Notes: generated by a model not told the origin, from the letters alone. A stretch of 30,674 bases of DNA from Kmv42 sp040757455 (GCA_040757455.1 JBFLXE010000012.1:1-30674); one strand, 5' to 3'; positions 1 through 7,875 are shown, counted from the first letter of the stretch. A program made the numbers and translations.

Positions 1-78
1 ATCGAGGCAATAAGTGATGTTTTTGGGCGCCAGCACTCTCACTATGAATTGTTTTTCAAAGAGCTTAATGCATATTAA
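1..78 (+). CDS. 3' end of an unknown gene, cut by the window edge
   Basis: The first frame is open from the window edge for 25 codons and ends in TAA at 76-78. The visible tail ends in ...FFKELNAY. It is too short to assign to a family and could be an accidental open frame. No terminator-like hairpin with a T-tract follows directly; a small stem (GCCTGT at 122-127 with ACAGGC at 137-142) lies 44 bases downstream. Confidence 0.3.
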   Translation: MEAISDVFGRQHSHYELFFKELNAY

Positions 79-171
79 ATTCAAACTAAATCTCGATTGT
101 AAAAAACCTATTTGGGCAACAGCCTGTACACACTTAACAGGCAACAACATTTGGTTATAGAATGAGTGCCA

Positions 172-270
172 ATGGCACGACCTCTGAGAATAGAATATCC
201 CGGTGGGTTCTATCATATAACCGCCCGAGGCAATGAGCGGAAAGACATATTCAGAGAATGCACGACTTAG
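172..270 (+). pseudogene. N-terminal remnant of a REP-associated tyrosine transposase (Y1_Tnp / RayT)
   Basis: From the ATG at 172 the frame reads MARPLRIEYPGGFYHITARG and then NERKDIF before a TAG at 268-270. This is the highly characteristic start of the Y1 family of REP-associated transposases (RayT, IS200/IS605 TnpA relatives): the R-G-N-E-R-x-x-I-F segment is normally followed by the HUH histidine pair and the catalytic tyrosine, none of which is present here. Only 32 of the usual ~200-300 residues remain, so the gene is dead. The following 130 bases, up to the rluD stop, do not continue the family in any frame I could read. It most likely marks an old mobile-element insertion with deletion. 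Confidence 0.72.
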
Positions 271-402
271 AAAAGTGTTGAAAAAAGTGAGAGAAGAACG
301 CTTCGGCTTTGAAGGTAATAACCGCGCCAAATGTTCTTCCGTCTACGGCAAGTATTATGTGTCTGCTATTTCTTTCATCAACTACAATATCAGATTCAAA
401 AT

Positions 403-1371
403 TTATTCGCCTTGACCCGCTATTGCACGAAGTTCCCCGACCTTCTCAGCCATGTCATCGGGCAAGGGGCTCGAAAATTCCATATACGTGCCTGTCGGGG
501 AGTGAAAAAAGCCCAGCGATGCAGCATGGAGCATCTGCCTAGGAAATGTTATTTTCTCCCTGCCTTTGATTTCAACTTCGCTCTTCCTTCCGTATGTCCG
601 GTCACCGAGAACAGGGTGACCTATGGAAGAAAAATGCACTCTTATCTGATGCGTTCTACCTGTTCCGAGCTTCACCTCAATCAGTGTCGCAATCCCGAAT
701 CTCTCAAGAACCTTCCACCTTGTGATGGCTGCCTTCCCCTTTCTTACACGTGTCGACATCTTTTTCCTGTCTGACACAGAGCGGCCGATTTCAAATGTTA
801 TCTCACCCTCGTCTTTCTTCAGATTGCCGTAAATCAAGGCAATATAACTTCTGTTGACCTTCCTCTGCTTGAATTGCTCAACAAGGCTGTAGTAAGCCTC
901 GTCACTTAATGCAACGACCATAACACCCGAAGTATCCTTGTCCAGCCTGTGAGCGACACCTGGTCTCAAAGGTCCGCCCGCAGATGCCAGATTCCTGCAA
1001 TAAAAGGCAATCGCATTCATAAGAGTCCCGCGGTAATGTCCTGCCGCGGGATAGACAACCATGGAGGCAGGCTTGTTAACGACAACTAAATGATCGTCTT
1101 GATGCAGGATATCAAGCGGCAGCGGTTCCGGTATCAATTCATCTGCTCTCTCTTTAACGATGATCATAATGGACACTGTGTCACCCGCCTTAGTCTTGTA
1201 GCTCTGGCTGACTTTTTTATCGTTAACGAGAATATTGCCTTGCTCGATGAGTCTCTGTATCTGTGACCGCGTTATTCCAGTTTTCCCGGAAACAAAAATG
1301 TCCACCCTCCCGCCGGCTTCATCCGGTCCAACTGTAAATTTTTTTGTCTCAGAATGAGGTGAAAATTTCAA
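403..1371 (-). CDS. rluD: RluA/RluD-family 23S rRNA pseudouridine synthase
   Basis: This 322-residue protein isomerises uridine to pseudouridine in structured RNA; RluD homologues act on helix 69 of 23S rRNA. Residues ~18-66 form an S4 RNA-binding domain (GRVDIFVSG...ITRSQIQRLIEQG). The catalytic domain follows, with the family motif HRLDKDTSG at 141-149; D144 is the expected catalytic aspartate. KLGTGRTHQIRVHF is the conserved C-terminal motif. Length is normal for the family. The start is a TTG (1369-1371) with only a weak ribosome site, chosen because it places the S4 domain at the usual distance from the N terminus. Whether it is RluD, RluC or another paralogue cannot be settled from sequence alone; the S4 domain and length favour RluD. 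A dispersed repeat lies directly upstream. Confidence 0.88.
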   Translation of the reverse strand: MKFSPHSETKKFTVGPDEAGGRVDIFVSGKTGITRSQIQRLIEQGNILVNDKKVSQSYKTKAGDTVSIMIIVKERADELIPEPLPLDILHQDDHLVVVNKPASMVVYPAAGHYRGTLMNAIAFYCRNLASAGGPLRPGVAHRLDKDTSGVMVVALSDEAYYSLVEQFKQRKVNRSYIALIYGNLKKDEGEITFEIGRSVSDRKKMSTRVRKGKAAITRWKVLERFGIATLIEVKLGTGRTHQIRVHFSSIGHPVLGDRTYGRKSEVEIKGREKITFPRQMLHAASLGFFHSPTGTYMEFSSPLPDDMAEKVGELRAIAGQGE

Positions 1372-1459
1372 GATGAGATTACCGCGCCCGGAGCAATGTC
1401 ATTGTTAAAGCTAATTCATTGCTGTTAAAGTCGTTTTTTGTTTTTTATACTTTTTTGCC

Positions 1460-1542
1460 TGTCATTCCGGCTTGTCCGGAATCTTTCCCTATCTTCAGAA
1501 GGATTCCCGCCGCTCCGCCTCTGGCGGATTGCAGGAATGACA
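1460..1542. repeat. Dispersed palindromic repeat with matching ends
   Basis: The ends are exact inverted repeats, TGTCATTCC (1460-1468) and GGAATGACA (1534-1542). Inside lie GCTTGTCCGGAATC and a stem CCGCC-TCT-GGCGG (1515-1527). Repeats with this GTCATTCC...GGAATGACA design are known as interspersed non-coding elements in many bacterial genomes. It occupies the intergenic region upstream of rluD. A shorter relative ending in GCAATGACA follows at ~1572-1600. Confidence 0.6.
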
Positions 1543-1624
1543 AACTATACGGCTGACTTTGATGTTACCTTATGCCGCGCCCTTTGGGCTTGCAATGACA
1601 ATGTAAAAGCATTTATTACGTTAT

Positions 1625-2089
1625 CTATAATCCGTATTTGGCCATGACTGCACGCACAAGGTCAGCCTTGGGTCTGTCTATCTCAAAAAATTTCTTAAAG
1701 ACTTTCTTGACTCTTTCTTCCGTCTCCTTTTCGAGAAGGTCGAGAATATAACTCTCATCTTTCAATTCACAGAGGTTCTTCACCTTAATGAGAGCTTCCT
1801 GCGGCGAAATATTTTTGTGGAGCATCATCTCTTTTATCTCACCGGCGTAATCAACAGTCTTCCTTATATGCACCAGTTCAGGGGGGATTTTAAAATTGAG
1901 ATAATCTTCAAGTTCGAATCCTATAGCCTCCGAAATTATGTCCGCATGCCTTTCCTCATCAAAAGCCAGTTCATTCCAGAGTTCATTCTCACCAGGGAAT
2001 TTTATAGCCATTAAGTGATAGACAGTCGAGCACGCCGACTCCATCACCATGCAACTCTTAATCCTCTCTAATGTTTTGTCTCTTTCCAT
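1625..2089 (-). CDS. Small ferritin-like / rubrerythrin-like protein
   Basis: The 154-residue protein is predicted to be almost wholly helical, with features of the ferritin-like superfamily: E17 in the first helix (VMESACSTVYHL) and an E-x-x-H motif in the second (DEERHAD, E45 and H48). A third acidic helix (ELKDESYILDLLEKE) could supply a further carboxylate. A clear second E-x-x-H is not visible, so a complete di-iron site is uncertain. There is no C-terminal rubredoxin domain (no CxxC pairs), unlike classical rubrerythrin. A role in iron handling or peroxide defence is an inference from the fold. It lies in the same orientation as the flavoprotein gene upstream (gap 120 bases) and could be cotranscribed with it. 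Confidence 0.6.
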   Translation of the reverse strand: MERDKTLERIKSCMVMESACSTVYHLMAIKFPGENELWNELAFDEERHADIISEAIGFELEDYLNFKIPPELVHIRKTVDYAGEIKEMMLHKNISPQEALIKVKNLCELKDESYILDLLEKETEERVKKVFKKFFEIDRPKADLVRAVMAKYGL

Positions 2090-2209
2090 CTTTTCTTAAA
2101 TCATATCAGGAAACCTTCAATAAAAAAAGAGAAAGAAGACTCAAAATGCAACTCAGGGCAAAAATCCATATAAACAAAAATAAGGGTAGATTTTCTAACG
2201 TACGGATGG

Positions 2210-4126
2210 CTATATCTTTATCCCGACTTCTGTCGCACTACGTAATGCCGCCCCGATGTTGCCGGGTTCTTTTGCATCACCAATTGTGTATATTTCTTTG
2301 ACCTTATCCTTAAGAGCATCATAGAGAGAATTCTCAGGAATGCTCCCGATCGAAACAACGACAGAATCAGCCTTCAGTTCTTTTGCTCGACCGCTTTTAT
2401 CTTCTACGAGTACTTTTCCATCTTCGATGGCCGTCACCTTACACGTAGTAATAATTGATACGCCTTTCTCTTTCAGTCTATTAAGGAGTTCCTGCCTTGG
2501 AATCTCTTTCATCCTCACTAACGGCTCATCGCACAATTCTACGATCGTCACGGTTTTTGACTCTGAGGACAGCATGTCTGCAGTCTCGCAGCCGATATCT
2601 CCGGCGCCGATGATAACAATATTTGCGCCCAGCGTAACAGATTGCTTTTCGTATATTGATCTGACATTGAAAACGAACGGGAGGTCGATTCCCGGAATAC
2701 GTGGAAGGCAAGACTTTGAACCTGTGGCAATGATAACCGCGTCAGGCTTTTGGGAAAGTATTTCTTCAGGAGAAGCAGCCTTTCCTAATATAACTGTTAC
2801 GCTGGTCTTCCTGATGGAATTCCTCAAATATCTGCAGAAATTATTTATCCCATCTTTGAATGGAGCCCTGCAAGCAAGATGCAGCTGCCCGCCCAGGGAC
2901 TCCCCCTTTTCATAAAGGGTAACCTCATGCCCTCTCCGGCTCGCAAGGATTGCAGACTGAATGCCTGCGGGTCCGCCGCCAATCACCACCACCCTCTTCT
3001 TGTCCGGAGCCGGGGTTATTTTAAGGCGGTATTCCTGGCCGGAAAAGGGGTTTATTGTACAGCTTCTTCCCAATCCTTTCACGCCCTTATCCGCACAATC
3101 TTCAAGGTCCGAGAGACAAAACCGAATATCTTCAACCATTCCTGCTTCTGCTTTTCTGGGCAGATACGGATCAGCAATAAGCGCCCGGGCCATCGCAATA
3201 AAATCCGCATCCTGTTCTTTAAGGATTTCATCTGCAAACTCCGGTGTGTGAATCTTTCCGACTGCAATGACAGGAATGGTAACCGCCTTTTTCATTCCCC
3301 TCGCCAGATGAACAAGAGGTCCGGGAGGAAGATAGTGCGAGGGGATAGTCATCCTTTTAGTGGCCTTATTCCCTCCATTTGCAAGTATCGCATCGCCGCC
3401 TGCCCGTTCTATATGTTGAGCAACAACAGTAGTCTCCTGAAGTGTCAGACCTCCGTCAACAAACTCATCACAGACAAGTTTAACCACTACCGGGACATCA
3501 TTCCCGGCTTCCTGCTTAATAAGCTTTATCAGGTTTATGAGAAACCTCATCCGGTTCTCAATACTTCCGCCATACTTATCTGTCCTATTGTTTGAGAGCG
3601 GTGAAAGGATCTGTGATATAAGATCGCCGTAACTCGCCTGGACCTCTATCCCGTCATACCCCAGATCCATAGCCTGCTTTGCGCCATTCGCCATTATCCG
3701 CAGAATTTCTTCTGCCTCGGTAGTAGTCATAATTTTTATCAGAGGGGCAATCCATATATTCCCTTTCTGCTTAGCTCCAGGAACCTCGTGGTCGAAGATC
3801 CGCTCCTTGGGGTAATTAAGCTGCATGAATGCTTTTGCACCCTCTGAATGAATTATATTGAGAAGTCTCTTAATCCCTTCTGCGAACTCGGGAATGTCAA
3901 ATCGCAATTCATTGGGACCTTTATACGCGCGTGGAAAATCAAGGCATGGACAATCAAGCACAATCATGGCAACACCGCCGCGTGCCCTCTCCCTGTAGAA
4001 TTCTATCATCCGTTCATTTACTTTACTGTCAGTAGAGTATTTTGTCGGATATAAAGACATAATAAGACGATTTTTTAAAACACACGTCCCGATTTTTCCT
4101 TCCAAGAATATATGAGGAAAGTGCAT
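2210..4126 (-). CDS. FMN/FAD/Fe-S oxidoreductase of the 2,4-dienoyl-CoA reductase (Old Yellow Enzyme) family
   Basis: At 638 residues the protein has the three-part layout of FadH/BaiCD/trimethylamine dehydrogenase enzymes. Residues 1-~330 are an FMN-binding TIM barrel (KNRLIMSLY..., NNRTDKYGGSIENR, DFIAMARALIADP). An Fe-S loop follows at 337-356, then an FAD Rossmann motif (VVVIGGGPAGIQSA, ~381) and an NAD(P) Rossmann motif (IVIIGAGDIGCETA). These enzymes pass hydride electrons from NAD(P)H via FAD and Fe-S to FMN, reducing activated C=C bonds. Two oddities are visible. The Fe-S loop reads C337-x2-D340-x3-C344-x11-C356, with Asp where the family has its second Cys. The barrel active-site segment is EVQASYGDL, lacking the usual HGAHGYL histidines and the GYL tyrosine. 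The substrate is therefore unknown. Ribosome site GGGAGGTG at 4131-4138. Confidence 0.85.
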   Translation of the reverse strand: MHFPHIFLEGKIGTCVLKNRLIMSLYPTKYSTDSKVNERMIEFYRERARGGVAMIVLDCPCLDFPRAYKGPNELRFDIPEFAEGIKRLLNIIHSEGAKAFMQLNYPKERIFDHEVPGAKQKGNIWIAPLIKIMTTTEAEEILRIMANGAKQAMDLGYDGIEVQASYGDLISQILSPLSNNRTDKYGGSIENRMRFLINLIKLIKQEAGNDVPVVVKLVCDEFVDGGLTLQETTVVAQHIERAGGDAILANGGNKATKRMTIPSHYLPPGPLVHLARGMKKAVTIPVIAVGKIHTPEFADEILKEQDADFIAMARALIADPYLPRKAEAGMVEDIRFCLSDLEDCADKGVKGLGRSCTINPFSGQEYRLKITPAPDKKRVVVIGGGPAGIQSAILASRRGHEVTLYEKGESLGGQLHLACRAPFKDGINNFCRYLRNSIRKTSVTVILGKAASPEEILSQKPDAVIIATGSKSCLPRIPGIDLPFVFNVRSIYEKQSVTLGANIVIIGAGDIGCETADMLSSESKTVTIVELCDEPLVRMKEIPRQELLNRLKEKGVSIITTCKVTAIEDGKVLVEDKSGRAKELKADSVVVSIGSIPENSLYDALKDKVKEIYTIGDAKEPGNIGAALRSATEVGIKI

Positions 4127-4167
4127 CTTTCACCTCCCATTGACAGAGTCCTTTGGACTATGACCAC

Positions 4168-4173
4168 ATTATA
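4168..4173 (-). promoter_or_regulatory. Extended -10 promoter element for the dienoyl-CoA reductase-like gene
   Basis: On the minus strand the sequence reads CTGGTATAATG, a perfect TATAAT with the TGn extension. It lies 41 bases before the start codon, with the strong ribosome site GGGAGGTG between them. No good -35 box is visible, which is acceptable for an extended -10 promoter. Confidence 0.5.
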
Positions 4174-4307
4174 CCAGATGGTAAGAATTCGTCTTTTTAT
4201 AGAGAAAGGGCGCATTTTATATTTTCCATCCTTTCCGATTTCCTGCTTCACAAAATAATCACAATAATGTAAATTATTAGCCAATAATTTATAGCGAGGC
4301 ACACGAG

Positions 4308-6137
4308 ATGCTAATTGAAGTTGTATACAATGATAATAAGCATGATATGGTTGATCCATTTCTTCTCGATGAGCTAATCACCTCGGGTAAGATAAAAAGG
4401 TTTCTTCGCTCAGAAGGATGGGCTACTATAGGTAGTGATCCTATAAGAGGAACTGGTGGTCTTTATAAAGGCCCGGAAAGACGGAATTACTCCTTACTTA
4501 AATTCTTGAAGGTTGAAGAAAAAACAAAAGAACAGCTTAACAATGAATTAATAGAATTGCGTAAACGAACTACTGAGTTAGAAACATCGGAAATAAAGCT
4601 TAAAGAGATAGAGAATGCGCTGCAGAGGAGCGAGGAACGTTTTAGACAAATAGCTGAAAGTTCTGGTGAATTTATCTGGGAAGTTGATGTTCATGGTTTT
4701 TACACTTATGCAAATCCCATTGTGGAGGAGATTTTAGGCTATAGACCAGAAGAACTTATTGGTAAGAAACATTTTTACGATTTTTTCCATCCTGATATAA
4801 GAGAGACGTTTAAAAAAGCGGCTTTTGAAGTTTTTGCAAAGAAAGCAGTTTTTAGAAATTTTATAAATCCTAACGTACATAAGAATGGCAATACCGTTAT
4901 TCTTGAAACGAGCGGATTACCAGTTTTGGATAGTACAGGGAATCTTCTTGGATATAGAGGCTCAAATAGAGACATGACTTTGCGTAAGAAGGCTGAAGTT
5001 GCCTTGAGAGAAAGCGAAGAACGCTATAGACGTATGGTCAGTACAGTTACTGCCTACACTTATTCAGTTGGAGTCAGCGAAGGAGTCGCAGTCTCTACTC
5101 AGCATAGCATAGGGTGTTTTCAAGTAACAGGGTATAATCCTGAGGATTATGAATCTGATTCTTATTTGTGGTACAAGATGATTTATCCAGATGACAAGAT
5201 GATAGTTGAAACCTCAGTTAAAGAGGTTCTGGCTGGACATGAGGTTTCTCCCATGGAGCATCGTATAATTCGCCGTGATGGCAAAGTGGTTTGGGTTCGC
5301 AATACTATAGTGCCTTCCTATGATGTAAATGGCCACCTCACCCGATATGACGGTATGATTGAAGACATTACCGAACGAAAACTCGCCGAGGAGAAAATCC
5401 AAAAACTCAATAAAGAGCTTGAACAGAAAGTTTTTGATCTCATTGAAGCCAATAAAGAATTAGAAGCGTTCAACCGCTCGGTTTCTCACGATCTTCAGAC
5501 ACCCCTTTTTGTGATAGGAGGATTTTCTCGTAGGTTTTTGAAAATCTGTGGCAATAAACTCAACAACAATGAAATAGACATGATTAATACAATACAAATG
5601 AGTGCACAAAAGATGGAAAGAATCATTAAAGATCTTCTCTTATTTTCACGTTCAGGTCGAAAAGATATAAAATCGGTAAAAAATGATATGTGGAATCTTA
5701 TGACGACTGTCTTAGATGAGTTCAAACCCTTGTCAGAGGGAAGAATGATCAAGTTTGACATAAAAGCACTTCCTCCAGCATATGGTGACATAGGATTAAT
5801 TAAACAAGTTTTAATCAATCTTCTTTCTAATGCCATAAAATTCACTCGTTCAAAAGATATGGCGGTTATCGAGGTAGGCTGTAAAGTCGAAGAAAATGAA
5901 AATATCTATTATATAAGAGACAATGGTATCGGATTTGATTCTCAGGATACAGAGAAAATATTTACCCCCTTCTCGCGGTTATCAGAGGCAAGAGACTTTG
6001 AAGGTACAGGGGTTGGACTTTCGATTGTCGAACGTATTATTAAGAGGCATGGCGGTAAAGTATGGGCAGAGGGGAAAATCAACGAAGGTGCAACTTTCTA
6101 TTTCTCTCTTCCGCATATCTCTAATAGTAATCATTAA
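4308..6137 (+). CDS. PAS-PAS sensor histidine kinase
   Basis: This is a 609-residue, soluble, orphan sensor kinase: no membrane segment and no receiver domain. Residues 1-~58 form a small module (EVVYNDNKHDMVDPFLLDEL...GPERR) that I have seen at the N terminus of signalling proteins in related bacteria but cannot name. A coiled coil (~65-105) leads to PAS1 (~112-230) and PAS2 (~240-360), each ending in a PAC-like motif (DMTLRKKAE, DITERKLAE). A second coiled coil precedes the HisKA helix with H394 in SVSHDLQTPL. The ATPase has its N box (NLLSNAIKFT, ~502), DNGIGFD and GTGVGLS. Ribosome site GAGG lies 8 bases before the ATG. The gene looks AT-richer than the nuo operon. Ligand and partner response regulator are unknown. 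Confidence 0.87.
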   Translation: MLIEVVYNDNKHDMVDPFLLDELITSGKIKRFLRSEGWATIGSDPIRGTGGLYKGPERRNYSLLKFLKVEEKTKEQLNNELIELRKRTTELETSEIKLKEIENALQRSEERFRQIAESSGEFIWEVDVHGFYTYANPIVEEILGYRPEELIGKKHFYDFFHPDIRETFKKAAFEVFAKKAVFRNFINPNVHKNGNTVILETSGLPVLDSTGNLLGYRGSNRDMTLRKKAEVALRESEERYRRMVSTVTAYTYSVGVSEGVAVSTQHSIGCFQVTGYNPEDYESDSYLWYKMIYPDDKMIVETSVKEVLAGHEVSPMEHRIIRRDGKVVWVRNTIVPSYDVNGHLTRYDGMIEDITERKLAEEKIQKLNKELEQKVFDLIEANKELEAFNRSVSHDLQTPLFVIGGFSRRFLKICGNKLNNNEIDMINTIQMSAQKMERIIKDLLLFSRSGRKDIKSVKNDMWNLMTTVLDEFKPLSEGRMIKFDIKALPPAYGDIGLIKQVLINLLSNAIKFTRSKDMAVIEVGCKVEENENIYYIRDNGIGFDSQDTEKIFTPFSRLSEARDFEGTGVGLSIVERIIKRHGGKVWAEGKINEGATFYFSLPHISNSNH

Positions 6138-6143
6138 TCCAAA

Positions 6144-6176
6144 ATTTCATTTAAGCCCACCATTTGTGGATGAAAT
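6144..6176. other. Imperfect hairpin between convergent genes
   Basis: ATTTCAT (6144-6150) pairs with ATGAAAT (6170-6176), and CCAC (6157-6160) with GTGG (6166-6169), leaving a six-base bulge. There is no T-tract, so it is a weak terminator candidate for the kinase gene. The rest of 6138-6320 shows nothing recognisable. Confidence 0.25.
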
Positions 6177-6320
6177 CAACATTTTACCGTGAAATACTCA
6201 GAGTGTGGGATTAAATGAAGGATTCGATAAAAACTTTGGAATTCCTGAAAACGTTTGTTCGCAGGTAAGAATTTATGATACCTGAAGAAATTTAGGATTA
6301 GAACGGGTATAGGATTGAAC

Positions 6321-7163
6321 TTATGTAAAATGCGGCACGAAACCAAATTGCCTATATATATCCTGTGCACGAGGAGTTTTTATAAAATTCAAAAATTTGG
6401 CAGCATTCTCCGGATTCGAGGCATTCGTTAACTGTGCTATAAAATAGTTCACTTTGTCACTCTGATCTAGACTCTCGCCGGGCTCAATGGCTTCAACTTT
6501 TAATCCGTGCCTCTGAGCATTTTTAACTTCTGTTGCCCACACAGGACCGACGTCAACAGTACCTTTCTTTATTCTCAAGGGAGTCTCCCTATGATGGACA
6601 ATGGTTAATACTGTCGTTCCTTCAGCGCGTTTTTCATCCATTATTCTGTTCACAAGTTCTTTCCCACCAGCAATTCTATACATGTCAGTTATGTATTGGG
6701 TGATATCTTCCATTTCACCCGGCTGAGAAATTCTAACATTATCACGGCTCAGATCATTGACTATCCTTATACCTGCCGGATTCCCTTCAGGTATCATAAG
6801 GACTATCCTGTTGTGAAGATAGACAGAATAATCATCGATAAATCCTTTTGCAGCGAGTTCCTTCATCGCATTTTCTGTGACGGAGGTATAAATGTCGGGT
6901 ACCACACGGATTTCTTTATCTCCGAACTTAGCTCCCCCCGCAAAAATCTGTTTCAGCTCAAGACCCGGGGGAAGGGTTTCATAAAAGATGCGATTGATTT
7001 CTGGGTATTCCTGCCGAAAAAGACGGAGGAGATCATCCATAACCATAAACTGATTACCCGCCATAAAGAGCACAAGATCAGCATTTTCCAGATATTCAAG
7101 ATTATGAAGATCGTCAGCACGACTTATTGGTATTTCGGGTAAATCAATATTTCTTTTTTCCAT
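6321..7163 (-). CDS. Substrate-binding-protein-like protein without a signal peptide
   Basis: The 280-residue protein has the fold signature of type-2 periplasmic binding proteins of the molybdate/tungstate (ModA) kind: an early NADLVLFMAGNQF strand-loop, a mid-chain hinge region, KGTVDVGPVWATEV, and the C-terminal NPENAAKFLNFIKTPRAQDI common to ModA-like proteins. Unlike exported binding proteins it begins directly with MEKRNIDLPEIP, with no hydrophobic signal sequence. The frame stays open about 20 codons upstream but has no start codon there. An extended -10 box (TGCTATAAT) lies 12 bases before the ATG, which supports this start and implies an almost leaderless mRNA. No ABC permease or ATPase is adjacent. 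It may be a cytoplasmic ligand sensor; function and ligand are unknown. Confidence 0.65.
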   Translation of the reverse strand: MEKRNIDLPEIPISRADDLHNLEYLENADLVLFMAGNQFMVMDDLLRLFRQEYPEINRIFYETLPPGLELKQIFAGGAKFGDKEIRVVPDIYTSVTENAMKELAAKGFIDDYSVYLHNRIVLMIPEGNPAGIRIVNDLSRDNVRISQPGEMEDITQYITDMYRIAGGKELVNRIMDEKRAEGTTVLTIVHHRETPLRIKKGTVDVGPVWATEVKNAQRHGLKVEAIEPGESLDQSDKVNYFIAQLTNASNPENAAKFLNFIKTPRAQDIYRQFGFVPHFT

Positions 7164-7175
7164 TTGGTCAGGAAG

Positions 7176-7181
7176 ATTATA
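7176..7181 (-). promoter_or_regulatory. Extended -10 box for the binding-protein-like gene
   Basis: The minus strand reads TGCTATAAT with the hexamer at 7181-7176, 12 bases before the ATG at 7163. Transcription from it would start about five bases before the ATG. No Shine-Dalgarno sequence lies between. Confidence 0.5.
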
Positions 7182-7199
7182 GCACAGGAATGATATTGA

Positions 7200-7814
7200 T
7201 TGATCTTTGAAACTCAGATATACTCAGGAAACTTAAGTCATATTCATATTAAAGGAGGAGCTACGGAAAAATTCTTCCTCGATAAAGACAGCGCGGCCCT
7301 TTTAATCATCGACATTCAGGAAAAACTCACAGCCGTCATGAAAACAAAGGAAGAGATCATCAAGAATTGCATACACCTCATTGAACTTTCAAAGACGTAT
7401 AACTTGCCAATCATTCTTACCGAACAGTACCCGAAAGGATTGGGCCAGACAGTCGAGGAGATACGGGTGTCGCTTCCCTACTACATACCGATCGAGAAAT
7501 TTACTTTCAATTGCTGTGATGAGCCATCATTTTTGAATGAAATTACCGCAGCCAACAGGAGAAATATTGTTGTTACGGGTATGGAAGCCCATGTCTGCGT
7601 GCTTCAGACATGTCTCGGACTTCTCCAGGAAGGGCATAATGTGCACGTCGTAAAAGACGCTGTCTGCGCGCGCAGTAAAGATAATTGGGAGACCGGTATT
7701 GAGTTCATGCGCGATGCAGGTGCAGTGATAACATCCACGGAGACTGTTCTATTCCAGGTATTGCGGATAGCTGGTACAGAGGAGTTCAGGGCTATTTCGA
7801 GAAGGATCAAATAA
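7200..7814 (+). CDS. Isochorismatase-family cysteine hydrolase
   Basis: The conserved part matches isochorismatase-like hydrolases (nicotinamidase/YecD type), which cleave amide or vinyl-ether bonds with an Asp-Lys-Cys triad. Counting from the ACG codon at 7263, the triad is D17 (ALLIIDIQEKL), K79 (IEKFTFNC) and C112 (GMEAHVCVLQT), with the cis-peptide-type VVTGMEAHV strand just before the cysteine. The substrate is not predictable. The start is a puzzle. The coordinates use a TTG at 7200 with no ribosome site, but a very strong one, AAAGGAGGAG, sits at 7251-7260 inside that reading and is followed by in-frame ACG-GAA-AAA-TTC, exactly where family members begin (M-E-K-F). The mature protein is probably 183 residues from 7263. 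The upstream part overlaps the promoter of the divergent gene. Confidence 0.85.
   Translation: MIFETQIYSGNLSHIHIKGGATEKFFLDKDSAALLIIDIQEKLTAVMKTKEEIIKNCIHLIELSKTYNLPIILTEQYPKGLGQTVEEIRVSLPYYIPIEKFTFNCCDEPSFLNEITAANRRNIVVTGMEAHVCVLQTCLGLLQEGHNVHVVKDAVCARSKDNWETGIEFMRDAGAVITSTETVLFQVLRIAGTEEFRAISRRIK
7251..7260 (+). promoter_or_regulatory. Strong Shine-Dalgarno site that points to an ACG start
   Basis: AAAGGAGGAG lies 2-5 bases before an in-frame ACG at 7263-7265. No ATG, GTG or TTG in this frame lies within normal reach. It therefore decides against the TTG at 7200 unless the site is fortuitous. Confidence 0.6.
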
Positions 7815-7875
7815 GACTGGGGGAAACTTTTTCATTCTTTCGTAAAAAAATTTAAATGAGAAATTTATATTTACT

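Noticed and set aside
331..774. 147-codon plus-strand open frame at the left end
   Set aside because: It runs antisense through rluD, whose S4 and catalytic motifs are unmistakable; the plus-strand product has no recognisable pattern.
2340..2915. 191-codon plus-strand open frame
   Set aside because: Antisense to the FAD/NAD domains of the dienoyl-CoA reductase-like gene, with low-complexity serine-rich composition typical of shadows.
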